A DNA stretch of 64,000 nt from Arthrobacter sp. OY3WO11 (GTDB lineage Bacteria > Actinomycetota > Actinomycetes > Actinomycetales > Micrococcaceae). The notes beneath the pieces were generated by a model. The model was not told the origin of the DNA. It searched no databases and saw only the letters and a list, made by a program, of their open reading frames with translations. The translations under genes and the position numbers were made by a program. Of the stretch, positions 27,002 to 34,123 are shown piece after piece. The stretch's first letter is position 1; each line of letters starts with the position of its first letter. The stretch lies in NCBI RefSeq assembly GCF_001641125.1, contig NZ_LWLP01000001.1, positions 2,838,079-2,902,078 of the forward strand, given 5' to 3'.

Positions 27002-27340
27002 TTATTTGGCATTAGTGTCGCCGTCCTGGGACGGCCCGCTGGCAGCATGGCGCTCCCCAGCGTTGTTTCGAGAACTGGTAAGGCCATGCATGTGGGAAAG
27101 GTAAAAACCTCCGACGGCTCCAAGCAGAGCGCCTGCGAGCACAATCCAGCGCGTTCCCCACACGTAATCCAGTCCCCACCCTATCAAACTCCAGACGATG
27201 ATTCCGCCAATGATGTAGCTGAATACGGCCATGCCGGCGTTGTATCCGCCGCTGGTTCCGTCGCCTGATACACCGGGGGCGGAACCGGTCGATCCACCGT
27301 TGCCGTTGCGGCCTTCGTTGGGCTTCTTCGGATCACGCAT
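27002..27340 (-). CDS. AtpZ/AtpI-like small membrane protein
   Basis: A 112-aa protein with a Gly/Asn/Ser-rich hydrophilic first 40 residues and two transmembrane helices (VFSYIIGGIIVWSLIGWGLD; IVLAGALLGAVGGFYLSHMH), the layout of AtpZ. AtpI/AtpZ proteins help c-ring assembly or carry Mg2+/Ca2+ for the ATP synthase in other bacteria. The start ATG at 27340 overlaps the end of the upstream gene by 8 nt. The open frame continues upstream only in the shadow of that gene. Confidence 0.85.
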   Translation of the reverse strand: MRDPKKPNEGRNGNGGSTGSAPGVSGDGTSGGYNAGMAVFSYIIGGIIVWSLIGWGLDYVWGTRWIVLAGALLGAVGGFYLSHMHGLTSSRNNAGERHAASGPSQDGDTNAK

Positions 27341-27815
27341 CGGGGTCTTCCTTGGTTTCTGGATCGTTGTAGATCTGGAGGCGCGCTTTGCTGAAACCGT
27401 AGATCTCAGCCGCCTGCCACAGCACCACCGCGGTGACGGCGCCGGCAACAAACCAGCGCCCATCCAGCCACTGCGGTGTTCCGACGACGAACAGGATGAC
27501 GGCGAAGCCGACCACCTTGACGAAGTAGGTTGCCACGAACATGCCGATGGCTCCGGAAGGATTGGTGCGGCCCACGAAATGCCCTACGAGGAGGCTGATT
27601 CCGAAGAACAGCATCACCAGCAGGCCACCTGAAGTGCTGGAAAGCGCCCCGTTCACGCCGTCCAGCAGCATGGCCGGTACAGCGCAAAGGACCAGGCCGC
27701 ATGCCGAAGCGATCGAGCTCAGCTTAAGGAGGTGCAGCCAGAGCGACGGCGTGGGGCCGGATGCGCCAACGTTTCCGTTGCCGGACAGAGGTCCGGACTC
27801 GGCGTTGGAGGTCAT
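27333..27815 (-). CDS. atpI: AtpI-like ATP synthase operon membrane protein
   Basis: A 160-aa protein with four hydrophobic helices (LKLSSIASACGLVLCAVPAM; GGLLVMLFFGISLLVGHFVG; GMFVATYFVKVVGFAVILFV; WFVAGAVTAVVLWQAAEIYG) and short polar ends. Position at the head of the atp operon and four helices fit ATP synthase protein I, although sequence similarity in this group is low. It overlaps the next gene by 8 nt. The symbol is a positional assignment. Confidence 0.75.
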   Translation of the reverse strand: MTSNAESGPLSGNGNVGASGPTPSLWLHLLKLSSIASACGLVLCAVPAMLLDGVNGALSSTSGGLLVMLFFGISLLVGHFVGRTNPSGAIGMFVATYFVKVVGFAVILFVVGTPQWLDGRWFVAGAVTAVVLWQAAEIYGFSKARLQIYNDPETKEDPDA

Positions 27816-27864
27816 TCGATCCCAATCGTCGGCACCTGCGGCAGATCATTAACAGGCTGTGTGG

Positions 27865-27886
27865 AGGGGCAGCTTTGGCTGCCCCT
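27865..27886. terminator. hairpin between wecA-like gene and atp operon
   Basis: A perfect 9-bp stem AGGGGCAGC/GCTGCCCCT with a TTTG loop, lying 38 nt after the wecA-like stop. There is no long T-run on the minus strand, so termination would be weak. It is also at the very start of the likely atp transcript. Confidence 0.45.
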
Positions 27887-27888
27887 AA

Positions 27889-27894
27889 ATTCTA
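27889..27894 (-). promoter_or_regulatory. atpI: -10 box, probable main atp operon promoter
   Basis: TAGAAT (5 of 6 consensus bases) on the minus strand in an AT-rich 40-nt stretch, about 75 nt before the AtpI-like start. No good -35 is seen. Inferred from base composition and position. Confidence 0.45.
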
Positions 27895-27923
27895 CACGAG
27901 ATAGAAATATTTCCGCACGGACG

Positions 27924-29036
27924 TTACGCCCGGCTCTCTTCCCCCCGGCGGGCCAGGTAGGGCCACGCAGTGATGAGGCCCATGACCAGGGTGGCGAAGA
28001 GGTCGATGGACAGCACAATCTGCCACGGGAAGATGGCGAAGGCCAGTCCCCCGAAGGAGAGGATGGCGGTCCAGAGGTACATCAGGATGACTGCCGTGCG
28101 GTGCGAGTAGCCGATGTCCAGGAGCTTGTGGTGCAGGTGGCCCCGGTCGGCGGACCAGGGCGAGCGGCCCCGGGCAGTTCGCCGCACCACCGCCAGGCCG
28201 AGGTCCAGCAGCGGAAGGAAGAGGACCGCGAACGGAAGCAGGATGGGAATCACTGTGGAGATGCCGTTGACCCTGTCGTAGAGCCCCGAGGTGATCTGTC
28301 CCGTGGACACTACACCGGCCGAGGCCATGAGCAGCCCGATCAGCATGGCGCCGGAATCGCCCATGAAGATCTTGGACGGAAACCAGTTGTGCGGCAGGAA
28401 GCCAAGGCAGCTGCCCACCAGGACCGCGGTAATCAGGGTCGCAAGGTCCGAATAGTCCAGCAGGACCGCGTTGCGGTGCACCCAGTAGGCAGTGAAGAAG
28501 AACGCGGTGCCGCCGATGATGGCGACACCTGCGGCAAGGCCGTCCAGCCCGTCGATGAAGTTGAAGGCATTCATGGTGGTGACGATCAGCCCGGCAGTTA
28601 GCAGGACCCGGACGGTTTCATTCTCGAGGTAGATCGGCTCCGGAACCCAGGGGACGATGGTCATCTGGACTCCCCAGATGGCCACGGTCAGGCCTGCAAC
28701 GCTTTGGCCGATCAGCTTCACCCACCACCGGATGTCCAGCAGGTCATCGGCGACACCCACCAGCACAATGACGGCTGCGCCTGCGAGGACACCCCATGGC
28801 GAGAAGTTGTTCCGGTAGATGTCCTTCACGAAAAAGGACTGGCTGGCAACGATGAGGGCCGCCATGACCCCTAGGAAGATAGCCACACCTCCCAGGCGCG
28901 ACACGGGAATGGAATGCATATCGCGGCTGCGGATGGGCATGTGGAGTTCGAGCCGGTGGCCGATCACCCGCGCCCCCCATGTAGCCGCGTAGGACACGAC
29001 AGCAGCCGTCAGCCCCATCAGCAGGTACATGATCAT
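27924..29036 (-). CDS. undecaprenyl-phosphate sugar-1-phosphate transferase (WecA/TagO, MraY family)
   Basis: A 370-aa polytopic enzyme (about 10-11 helices) that starts wall polysaccharide or teichoic-acid-type glycan synthesis by loading a HexNAc-1-phosphate on undecaprenyl phosphate. Signature parts: ADDLLDIRWW, NAFNFIDGLDGLAAG, FPSKIFMGDSGAM and DRGHLHHKLLDIGYSHR (HxxHxx loop). The frame is open to an ATG at 29189, but the extra 51 codons have clearly lower third-position GC than the rest, so I start at the ATG at 29036. The nearby glycosyltransferases support a role in surface-glycan synthesis. Confidence 0.92.
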   Translation of the reverse strand: MIMYLLMGLTAAVVSYAATWGARVIGHRLELHMPIRSRDMHSIPVSRLGGVAIFLGVMAALIVASQSFFVKDIYRNNFSPWGVLAGAAVIVLVGVADDLLDIRWWVKLIGQSVAGLTVAIWGVQMTIVPWVPEPIYLENETVRVLLTAGLIVTTMNAFNFIDGLDGLAAGVAIIGGTAFFFTAYWVHRNAVLLDYSDLATLITAVLVGSCLGFLPHNWFPSKIFMGDSGAMLIGLLMASAGVVSTGQITSGLYDRVNGISTVIPILLPFAVLFLPLLDLGLAVVRRTARGRSPWSADRGHLHHKLLDIGYSHRTAVILMYLWTAILSFGGLAFAIFPWQIVLSIDLFATLVMGLITAWPYLARRGEESRA

Positions 29037-29322
29037 GGGGCGGGTTCCGTTTCCGGGGGGACGCTGCAGCCGGGCAACGGCACTGGCAGCTTGTCCTTGG
29101 CTATGGGGCTCATTGGCCGGGAATCTGTTCTTCGATAAATGAAACTTCTCCGTCGCCGAGCGCGCGGCAGGCAGTGCGTATTTCCTCATACGCGGTGCCT
29201 TACAGGGCTGTATTACAGTGGACTCTAGTCAAAGATACTAGCGCCAACAGCTTCATGGCTTCGCGCCACACTGGCGCATTGCGAGCGGGGAAATCCCTGT
29301 CAGCCATGCTGAAAGGACCCCC

Positions 29323-30222
29323 ATGACCCCCCGCATAGCAGTTGCTGCCGTGACCTTCGACCGGCCGAAGGAACTGGCTGTCCTGCTGGATTCCATCAAT
29401 GCCCAGACGGCCGCAGTGGACACAATCTGCCTGGTTGACAGCGGCAAAACCCCGGCGCGTGAAGCAGCCGCAGTGCATCCGAACGTTGATTACGTCCGTT
29501 CGGAGGCCAACCTCGGCGGTGCGGGCGGCTTCGCCCTGGCAGCGCTCAAGGCAGTGGCCAGCGGGGCCAAGTGGATCTGGATGATGGATGACGACGCCGA
29601 ACCGGCAGATCCGGAATGCCTCGCCACGCTGCTGCGTGAGGCTGAGGCACGGGACCTGGAGGCGGTGGTTCCGCTGGTGACCGCGCCTGGCCAGCCGGAC
29701 CGGCTGTCCTTTTTCTTCCGTCTGGACGGCAAGGTGACGCACAGCCGCGCCGAGGTGGAGAAGCTTGGCTTCCTGCCCAACGACGGACATTTCTTCAACG
29801 GAGCGCTGATCCGCTCCGATGTCTTCTTCAAAGTGGGACTGCCGGACATGCGGCTGTTCATCCGCGGCGACGAGGTGGACTTCACCATTCGACTGCGCAA
29901 GGCGGGCATCAGGTTTGGCACCGTGACCACCACCGCCATCACCCACCCGCATGCGTTCTCGGAAACCCAGCATGTGTTTGGCGCAGGCTGGCACGTCATC
30001 GTCCCGGAGTCCGCGTTCAAGCGGTACTACTATTACCGGAACCGCGGCTACCTGATCCGCCGGTACGTCCGCGTCCGGTCCTTCGTGGCGGACGTGGGTG
30101 GCTATGTGGGCTATTTCGCGCAGCGCCGGGACTTCAAAGGCTTCCTGGGTTGGGCCAGGTCCTTCACCGCCGGCCTGCGCGGCAAGGGCTTTGCCCCGCT
30201 GGAGGACCAGAAGTTCCAGTAA
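29323..30222 (+). CDS. family 2 glycosyltransferase (GlfT/rhamnosyltransferase-like)
   Basis: A 299-aa GT-A enzyme: VAAVTFDRPKELAVLLDSI at the N-terminus, WIWMMDDDAEP with the DxD metal site, and FNGALIRSDVFFKVGLPD plus FIRGDEVDFTIRLRKAG, the catalytic region seen in galactofuranosyl- and rhamnosyltransferases. No transmembrane helix, but the C-terminus is basic (YYYYRNRGYLIRRYVRVR) and probably membrane-associated. The ribosome site AAAGGA precedes the ATG. It converges with the TagA-like gene and diverges from the wecA-like gene, within a cell-envelope glycan group. Confidence 0.92.
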   Translation: MTPRIAVAAVTFDRPKELAVLLDSINAQTAAVDTICLVDSGKTPAREAAAVHPNVDYVRSEANLGGAGGFALAALKAVASGAKWIWMMDDDAEPADPECLATLLREAEARDLEAVVPLVTAPGQPDRLSFFFRLDGKVTHSRAEVEKLGFLPNDGHFFNGALIRSDVFFKVGLPDMRLFIRGDEVDFTIRLRKAGIRFGTVTTTAITHPHAFSETQHVFGAGWHVIVPESAFKRYYYYRNRGYLIRRYVRVRSFVADVGGYVGYFAQRRDFKGFLGWARSFTAGLRGKGFAPLEDQKFQ

Positions 30223-30243
30223 GCCCTTCCGGTCCTGCCGCGC

Positions 30244-31017
30244 TTACTTGCCGGGCCTGGGAACGTTGCGCTTCAAGCGGCGGCTTCCCAGGAGCCACAG
30301 CAGTACCCAGGGTTCTCCGAGCACGCGGTAGGCAACACGGCGGGGATGCAGCAGCAGCCGCCAGGCCCATTCCAGCCCCATCCGTCCCAGCCAGCGCGGT
30401 GCAAGCTTCTGGAATCCGGCCAGCTGTTCGATGGCTCCACCCACTGCGCAGTACGTTGCCGGCGGCATGTCGGCGAGGCGCCGCTGCAGCACTTCCTCCT
30501 GGAGGGGCATGCCCAGGCCCAGCAGGACAAGCTGCGGCTGCTGCCCGTGGAGCCATGCAACAGCCCTGTCTTCGAGGTCCCCGTTCCAGCCCTCTCCGGG
30601 CAAGCCCGCCACCCGGGCACCAGGGACAATCAACTCCAGTTGCCTGACGGCCGCGGCATTTGCCTCGGCGCCGGCTCCGATCACTGCAATCCGCTCCAAA
30701 CCGTGCACCTGGCCCAAAGCCGGAAGCCAGTCCGTGGTACCCAGCCGGTAGTCCATGACCGGCCCCTCGGCTTTGCCGGTCCTCCCCCACAGCCAGAGCA
30801 CAGGAGCACCGTCCAGCAAAACTACGTCGCTGCGCTGGTAGAGGTTCCGGAAGCCTTCATCCGAAAGCGTCAGTGTGACGCTGTGCAGGTTGTGCCCCAG
30901 CACCGTGCGCGTGGAGTCTTCCGCGACGAACCGGCTAAGTTCCGACATCAGCTCGGGAACCCGGAGCGGTGTCGCATCCACCTCCAGGACCGGAATCCGC
31001 TGGCGGTCCAGAGCCAT
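30244..31017 (-). CDS. WecG/TagA/CpsF family glycosyltransferase
   Basis: A 257-aa GT26 enzyme, adding the second sugar to a polyprenyl-linked HexNAc. Motifs: LGHNLHSVTLTLSDEGF, DGAPVLWLWG, MDYRLGTTDWLP, PQLVLLGLGMPLQEE, and the C-terminal LEWAWRLLLHPRRVAYR (amphipathic membrane-binding tail). The ATG at 31017 overlaps the sua5 stop (TGATG). With the nearby wecA-like gene it fits a linkage-unit pathway for a wall polymer, an inference. Confidence 0.9.
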   Translation of the reverse strand: MALDRQRIPVLEVDATPLRVPELMSELSRFVAEDSTRTVLGHNLHSVTLTLSDEGFRNLYQRSDVVLLDGAPVLWLWGRTGKAEGPVMDYRLGTTDWLPALGQVHGLERIAVIGAGAEANAAAVRQLELIVPGARVAGLPGEGWNGDLEDRAVAWLHGQQPQLVLLGLGMPLQEEVLQRRLADMPPATYCAVGGAIEQLAGFQKLAPRWLGRMGLEWAWRLLLHPRRVAYRVLGEPWVLLWLLGSRRLKRNVPRPGK

Positions 31018-31862
31018 CACGGTTCAGGGTTCCGAACCGGCGCCGGGACAGCTGCGCGCTCCTCGGAAGGAGACTCCGCAGCGGCAGTCCCGACAACCGA
31101 AGACCCCCTGGCAGGGCTTGCTTCGGCAGGTGCTGCTTCGTCAGGTGCCGCTGCTGCTTCTGCCGGTGCTGCTTCAGCCGGTTCCTCTTCGGCCATGGGG
31201 ATTTCGCCGAGGCCCAGGACTCCAGGTACGTGTTCGCGAAGCTGGTCCAGGGTCACCGCACCGTTCCGGACCACGCGCAGGCGCGGACCCGTGGCGTCGA
31301 CAATCGTGGACGGTACTGCGGCCTCGCCTTCCAGTGGCCGGAAGCCGCCTTCAAGGTAGACCTCCACGGAGTCGGCCAGCTGCTCGCGGGCGGCAGCGGC
31401 GGTCTGTCCGGGGGCATGGCCGGTGCGGTTGGCCGAAGAAACGGCCAGCGGGCCGGTTAGGGTCAGGAGCTCCTGGGCGATCTCATCGTCCGGCATGCGC
31501 AGTGCCACCGTGCCCTTAGTCTCGCCAAGGTCCCAGTCCAGGGAAGGCTGCGCGTGCAGGATGAGGGTGAGGCCTCCCGGCCAGAAAGCCTCCGCCAGTT
31601 TGCGGGCGTCGGCCGGGACGTCGGTGGCGAGGCCGTCCAGGGCATTGATCCGCGGGATCAGCACGGGCGGAGGCATGGTGCGGCTGCGTCCCTTGGACAC
31701 CAACAGCATGGTCACGGCCTGGGGCGAGAAAGCGTCGGCGGCAATCCCGTAGACCGTGTCCGTGGGAAAGACCACGCACTTCTTTTCGCTGATGGCACGC
31801 TGGGCGTGCTCAAGTCCCTTGGCGCGCTCGTCGTCACTGGTGCAGTTGTAGGTAGTGGTCAC
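31017..31862 (-). CDS. tsaC: L-threonylcarbamoyladenylate synthase (Sua5/YrdC/TsaC)
   Basis: A 281-aa enzyme making threonylcarbamoyl-AMP for t6A37 of ANN-decoding tRNAs. The YrdC core (residues 1 to about 205) has KKCVVFPTDTVYGIAADAF, LVSKGRSRTMPPPVLI, FWPGGLTLIL, LAVSSANRTGHAPGQT and PSTIVDAT. The last 75 residues are a low-complexity Ala/Glu/Pro tail (EEPAEAAPAEAAAAPDEAAP) instead of the globular Sua5 domain. Start GTG. It sits between prmC and a glycosyltransferase gene; the prfA-prmC-sua5 order is common in actinobacteria. Confidence 0.94.
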   Translation of the reverse strand: MTTTYNCTSDDERAKGLEHAQRAISEKKCVVFPTDTVYGIAADAFSPQAVTMLLVSKGRSRTMPPPVLIPRINALDGLATDVPADARKLAEAFWPGGLTLILHAQPSLDWDLGETKGTVALRMPDDEIAQELLTLTGPLAVSSANRTGHAPGQTAAAAREQLADSVEVYLEGGFRPLEGEAAVPSTIVDATGPRLRVVRNGAVTLDQLREHVPGVLGLGEIPMAEEEPAEAAPAEAAAAPDEAAPAEASPARGSSVVGTAAAESPSEERAAVPAPVRNPEP

Positions 31863-31874
31863 TCGCCTATTCTT

Positions 31875-32747
31875 TCATTCGCTGTGGTCCGGATCTGCGA
31901 GCAGGGCGCTGGTGGCGCGCTCCTTGCCGTTGAGGTCCAGATGCGTCCTGATCCCGGTCCAGTTTCCTGTACCGGCCAAGTGATCCGAAATCCAGCGCGC
32001 CTGGACCTCGGCATGCTCCATCACAAAGTAGCCCCCCGGCCGCAGGAGGCGGGCCGCGGAGGCAGCGGCCGCCGTCGGAAGTTCCATGCCGTCCGCTCCC
32101 CCGCCGTACAGCGCCTCGGGCGGATCATGCAGGGCGACTTCCGGCTCGTTGGGGATGGCCTCGGCGGGAATGTACGGCGGGTTGGACACCACAACGTCGA
32201 ACGTCCCGTTGAGCTCGGGCAGCGCGTTCCGCAGGTCCCCCAGGACGAGCCGGACACCCAGCGGGGCCAGGTTTTTTTCTGCCCAGGCGTGGGCGAAGGG
32301 GCTGAACTCGACGGCGTGCACCTCCGCGCCCGGCACCTCGTGGGCGATGGAGCCTGCGATGGCACCCGAGCCTGTCCCAAGGTCGACGATCCGCGGGCGG
32401 GCCATCCCGCGGACGTGGTCGATGACCAGCTGCGCCACCGATTCGGTCTCGGGGCGGGGTACGAAAACGCCGGGGCCAACAGCCAGTTCGAGGTAGCGGA
32501 AATGCGCCACTCCGGTGATGTGCTGCAGCGGTATGCGGCTGGCGCGCTCCGCCACCAGCGCCGCATAGCCCTCCGGCGCGGGCGCATCCCCCAGCATCAT
32601 GGCACGCAGGCGGCCGAGCCCCACGTTCAGCAGGTGGTCGGCCAAAAGCTCAGCGTCCACCCGAGGACTGGGGACGCCGGCGTCGCGGAGTATGTTCGTT
32701 GCCGCACTGACAGCGTCTGCGAGCGACTGGCCTGGCTCGAGTGTCAT
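31875..32747 (-). CDS. prmC: release-factor glutamine N5-methyltransferase
   Basis: A 290-aa SAM-dependent enzyme that methylates the Gln of the GGQ motif in RF1/RF2. The N-terminal helical domain is followed by the Rossmann part with RIVDLGTGSGAIAGSIA (SAM site) and the catalytic VVSNPPYIPAEAIP; HDPPEALYGGGADGM and a final LDLNGKERAT close the domain. It follows prfA by 21 nt, which links enzyme and substrate genes. A TAAATT -10 box 6 nt before the ATG allows its own leaderless promoter. Confidence 0.95.
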   Translation of the reverse strand: MTLEPGQSLADAVSAATNILRDAGVPSPRVDAELLADHLLNVGLGRLRAMMLGDAPAPEGYAALVAERASRIPLQHITGVAHFRYLELAVGPGVFVPRPETESVAQLVIDHVRGMARPRIVDLGTGSGAIAGSIAHEVPGAEVHAVEFSPFAHAWAEKNLAPLGVRLVLGDLRNALPELNGTFDVVVSNPPYIPAEAIPNEPEVALHDPPEALYGGGADGMELPTAAAASAARLLRPGGYFVMEHAEVQARWISDHLAGTGNWTGIRTHLDLNGKERATSALLADPDHSE

Positions 32748-32753
32748 GTGTTG

Positions 32754-32759
32754 AATTTA
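32754..32759 (-). promoter_or_regulatory. prmC: -10 box, internal leaderless promoter of prmC
   Basis: TAAATT (minus strand) in the 21-nt prfA-prmC gap, ending 6 nt before the ATG at 32747. Inferred. Confidence 0.4.
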
Positions 32760-32768
32760 CCGAAGGGA

Positions 32769-33842
32769 CTAGTCGCCGATGGCGTCCAGGCGTGCCTGTT
32801 CGTCCATCTCGATGGCCGACTGGATGACGGGCTCCAGGTCGCCGTTCATGACCTGGTCCAGGTTGTACGCCTTGTACCCGGTGCGGTGGTCCGCGATGCG
32901 GTTTTCCGGGTAGTTGTAGGTGCGGATGCGCTCCGAACGGTCCATGGTGCGGATCTGGGATTTCCGCTGGGCCGAGTTCTCGGCGTCGATCTGCTCCTGC
33001 TGGTGCGCCAGGATGCGTGCCCGGAGCACGCGCATGCCCGCTTCACGGTTCTGCAGCTGGGATTTCTCGTTCTGCATGGCCACCACAATGCCCGTGGGAA
33101 GGTGGGTGATGCGCACGGCGGAGTCCGTGGTGTTAACGGACTGGCCGCCGGGACCGGAGGACCGGTAGACGTCGATCTTGAGGTCGTTCTGGTTGATCTC
33201 AAGCTCTTCCGGCTCATCCACTTCGGGCAGGACCAGGACGCCGGCGGCCGAGGTGTGGATGCGGCCCTGCGATTCCGTCACGGGAACACGCTGCACGCGG
33301 TGCACTCCGCCCTCGAACTTGAGCCGCGCGAAAACGCCCTCGGCGGGATCATTGGAGCTGCCTTTTACGGCAACCTGAACATCCTTGTAGCCGCCAAGAT
33401 CGGATTCCGTGGCGGAAATGATTTCGGTCTTCCAGCCGCGGGACTCCGCATACCGCGTGTACATCCGCAGCAGGTCGGCCGCGAACAGGGCAGCCTCGTC
33501 GCCGCCTTCACCACCCTTGACCTCAAGGATCACGTTGCGGGCGTCGTCAGGATCGCGGGGAATGAGCAGCCGCCGGAGTTTGGCCGCCGCAACTTCCAGC
33601 GCCTCCTCCAGCTCAGGCACCTCGGCTGCGAACTCGGGATCCTCGTCCGCCATCTCCTTGGCAGCAGCAAGGTCATCCTGGATGGCTTCCCACTTGTGGT
33701 AGGCCTCAACGATGCCATTGAGCTGAGCCGAACGGCGCCCCAGTTTCCGGGCAAGCCGCTGGTCGGCATAGACAGCAGGATCCCCCAACTGCGCCTGGAT
33801 AGCATCATGCTCATCAAGCAGGCCCTGTACGGACTCAAACAT
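32769..33842 (-). CDS. prfA: peptide chain release factor 1
   Basis: A 357-aa class I release factor that reads UAA/UAG. The RF1-type recognition loop is near [18 protein letters not shown], and the catalytic GGQ is in [19 protein letters not shown]. The ATG at 33842 has a good ribosome site (AGAGG, 9 nt before). The extra 43 codons upstream in the same frame run through the palindrome and are not coding. It lies downstream of rho, with a large hairpin in the gap. Confidence 0.97.
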   Translation of the reverse strand: MFESVQGLLDEHDAIQAQLGDPAVYADQRLARKLGRRSAQLNGIVEAYHKWEAIQDDLAAAKEMADEDPEFAAEVPELEEALEVAAAKLRRLLIPRDPDDARNVILEVKGGEGGDEAALFAADLLRMYTRYAESRGWKTEIISATESDLGGYKDVQVAVKGSSNDPAEGVFARLKFEGGVHRVQRVPVTESQGRIHTSAAGVLVLPEVDEPEELEINQNDLKIDVYRSSGPGGQSVNTTDSAVRITHLPTGIVVAMQNEKSQLQNREAGMRVLRARILAHQQEQIDAENSAQRKSQIRTMDRSERIRTYNYPENRIADHRTGYKAYNLDQVMNGDLEPVIQSAIEMDEQARLDAIGD

Positions 33843-33858
33843 TTCCAAAACCTCTTTC

Positions 33859-33872
33859 GACTTGTACAAGTC
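33859..33872. repeat. 14-nt perfect palindrome before prfA
   Basis: GACTTGTACAAGTC reads the same on both strands and lies just upstream of the prfA ribosome site. A -10-like TAGACT (33869-33874, minus strand) overlaps one end, so it could be an operator at a prfA promoter. Function inferred. Confidence 0.6.
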
Positions 33873-34014
33873 TAGTAACAAACGAAGACGGGACCGCGGC
33901 TGGTGACTTAACGACGAAGCCGCACGGATTCTTCCGCCCCGGGAGCATTCGATGACTCCCAACCTTCGCAAGCTCAGGTCGGGGCCCTGTCATCTCTCTT
34001 ACGGGCCTGCCGGA

Positions 34015-34053
34015 GCTGGGAGGCTAACGATCGAAGATCGTAAGCCTCCCAGC
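34015..34053 (-). other. 18-bp RNA hairpin in the rho-prfA gap
   Basis: Arms 34015-34032 and 34036-34053 pair over 18 positions with one mismatch; the loop is 3 nt. Lying 71 nt after the rho stop, it has no T-run, so it is probably a stabilising or processing structure, or a weak terminator. The remaining 281-nt gap contains no gene. In many actinobacteria rpmE is here; it is absent. Confidence 0.85.
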
Positions 34054-34123
34054 GTAGGGGCGGGGGCGGAAAAATCCGTGCGGCGTCAGCTCCGGGGCAG
34101 CAGATCAGCCGCTCACCGGAGCG

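Noticed and set aside
29190..29322. Operator between the wecA-like gene and the divergent glycosyltransferase
   Set aside because: Short imperfect palindromes (CTGTATTACAG, CTAGTC..GATACTAG) are present but too weak and AT-biased to call.
31554..33875. 773-codon open frame opposite sua5, prmC and prfA
   Set aside because: It spans three well-supported genes and their gaps on the other strand; long shadow frames are normal at this GC content and its translation shows no domain.
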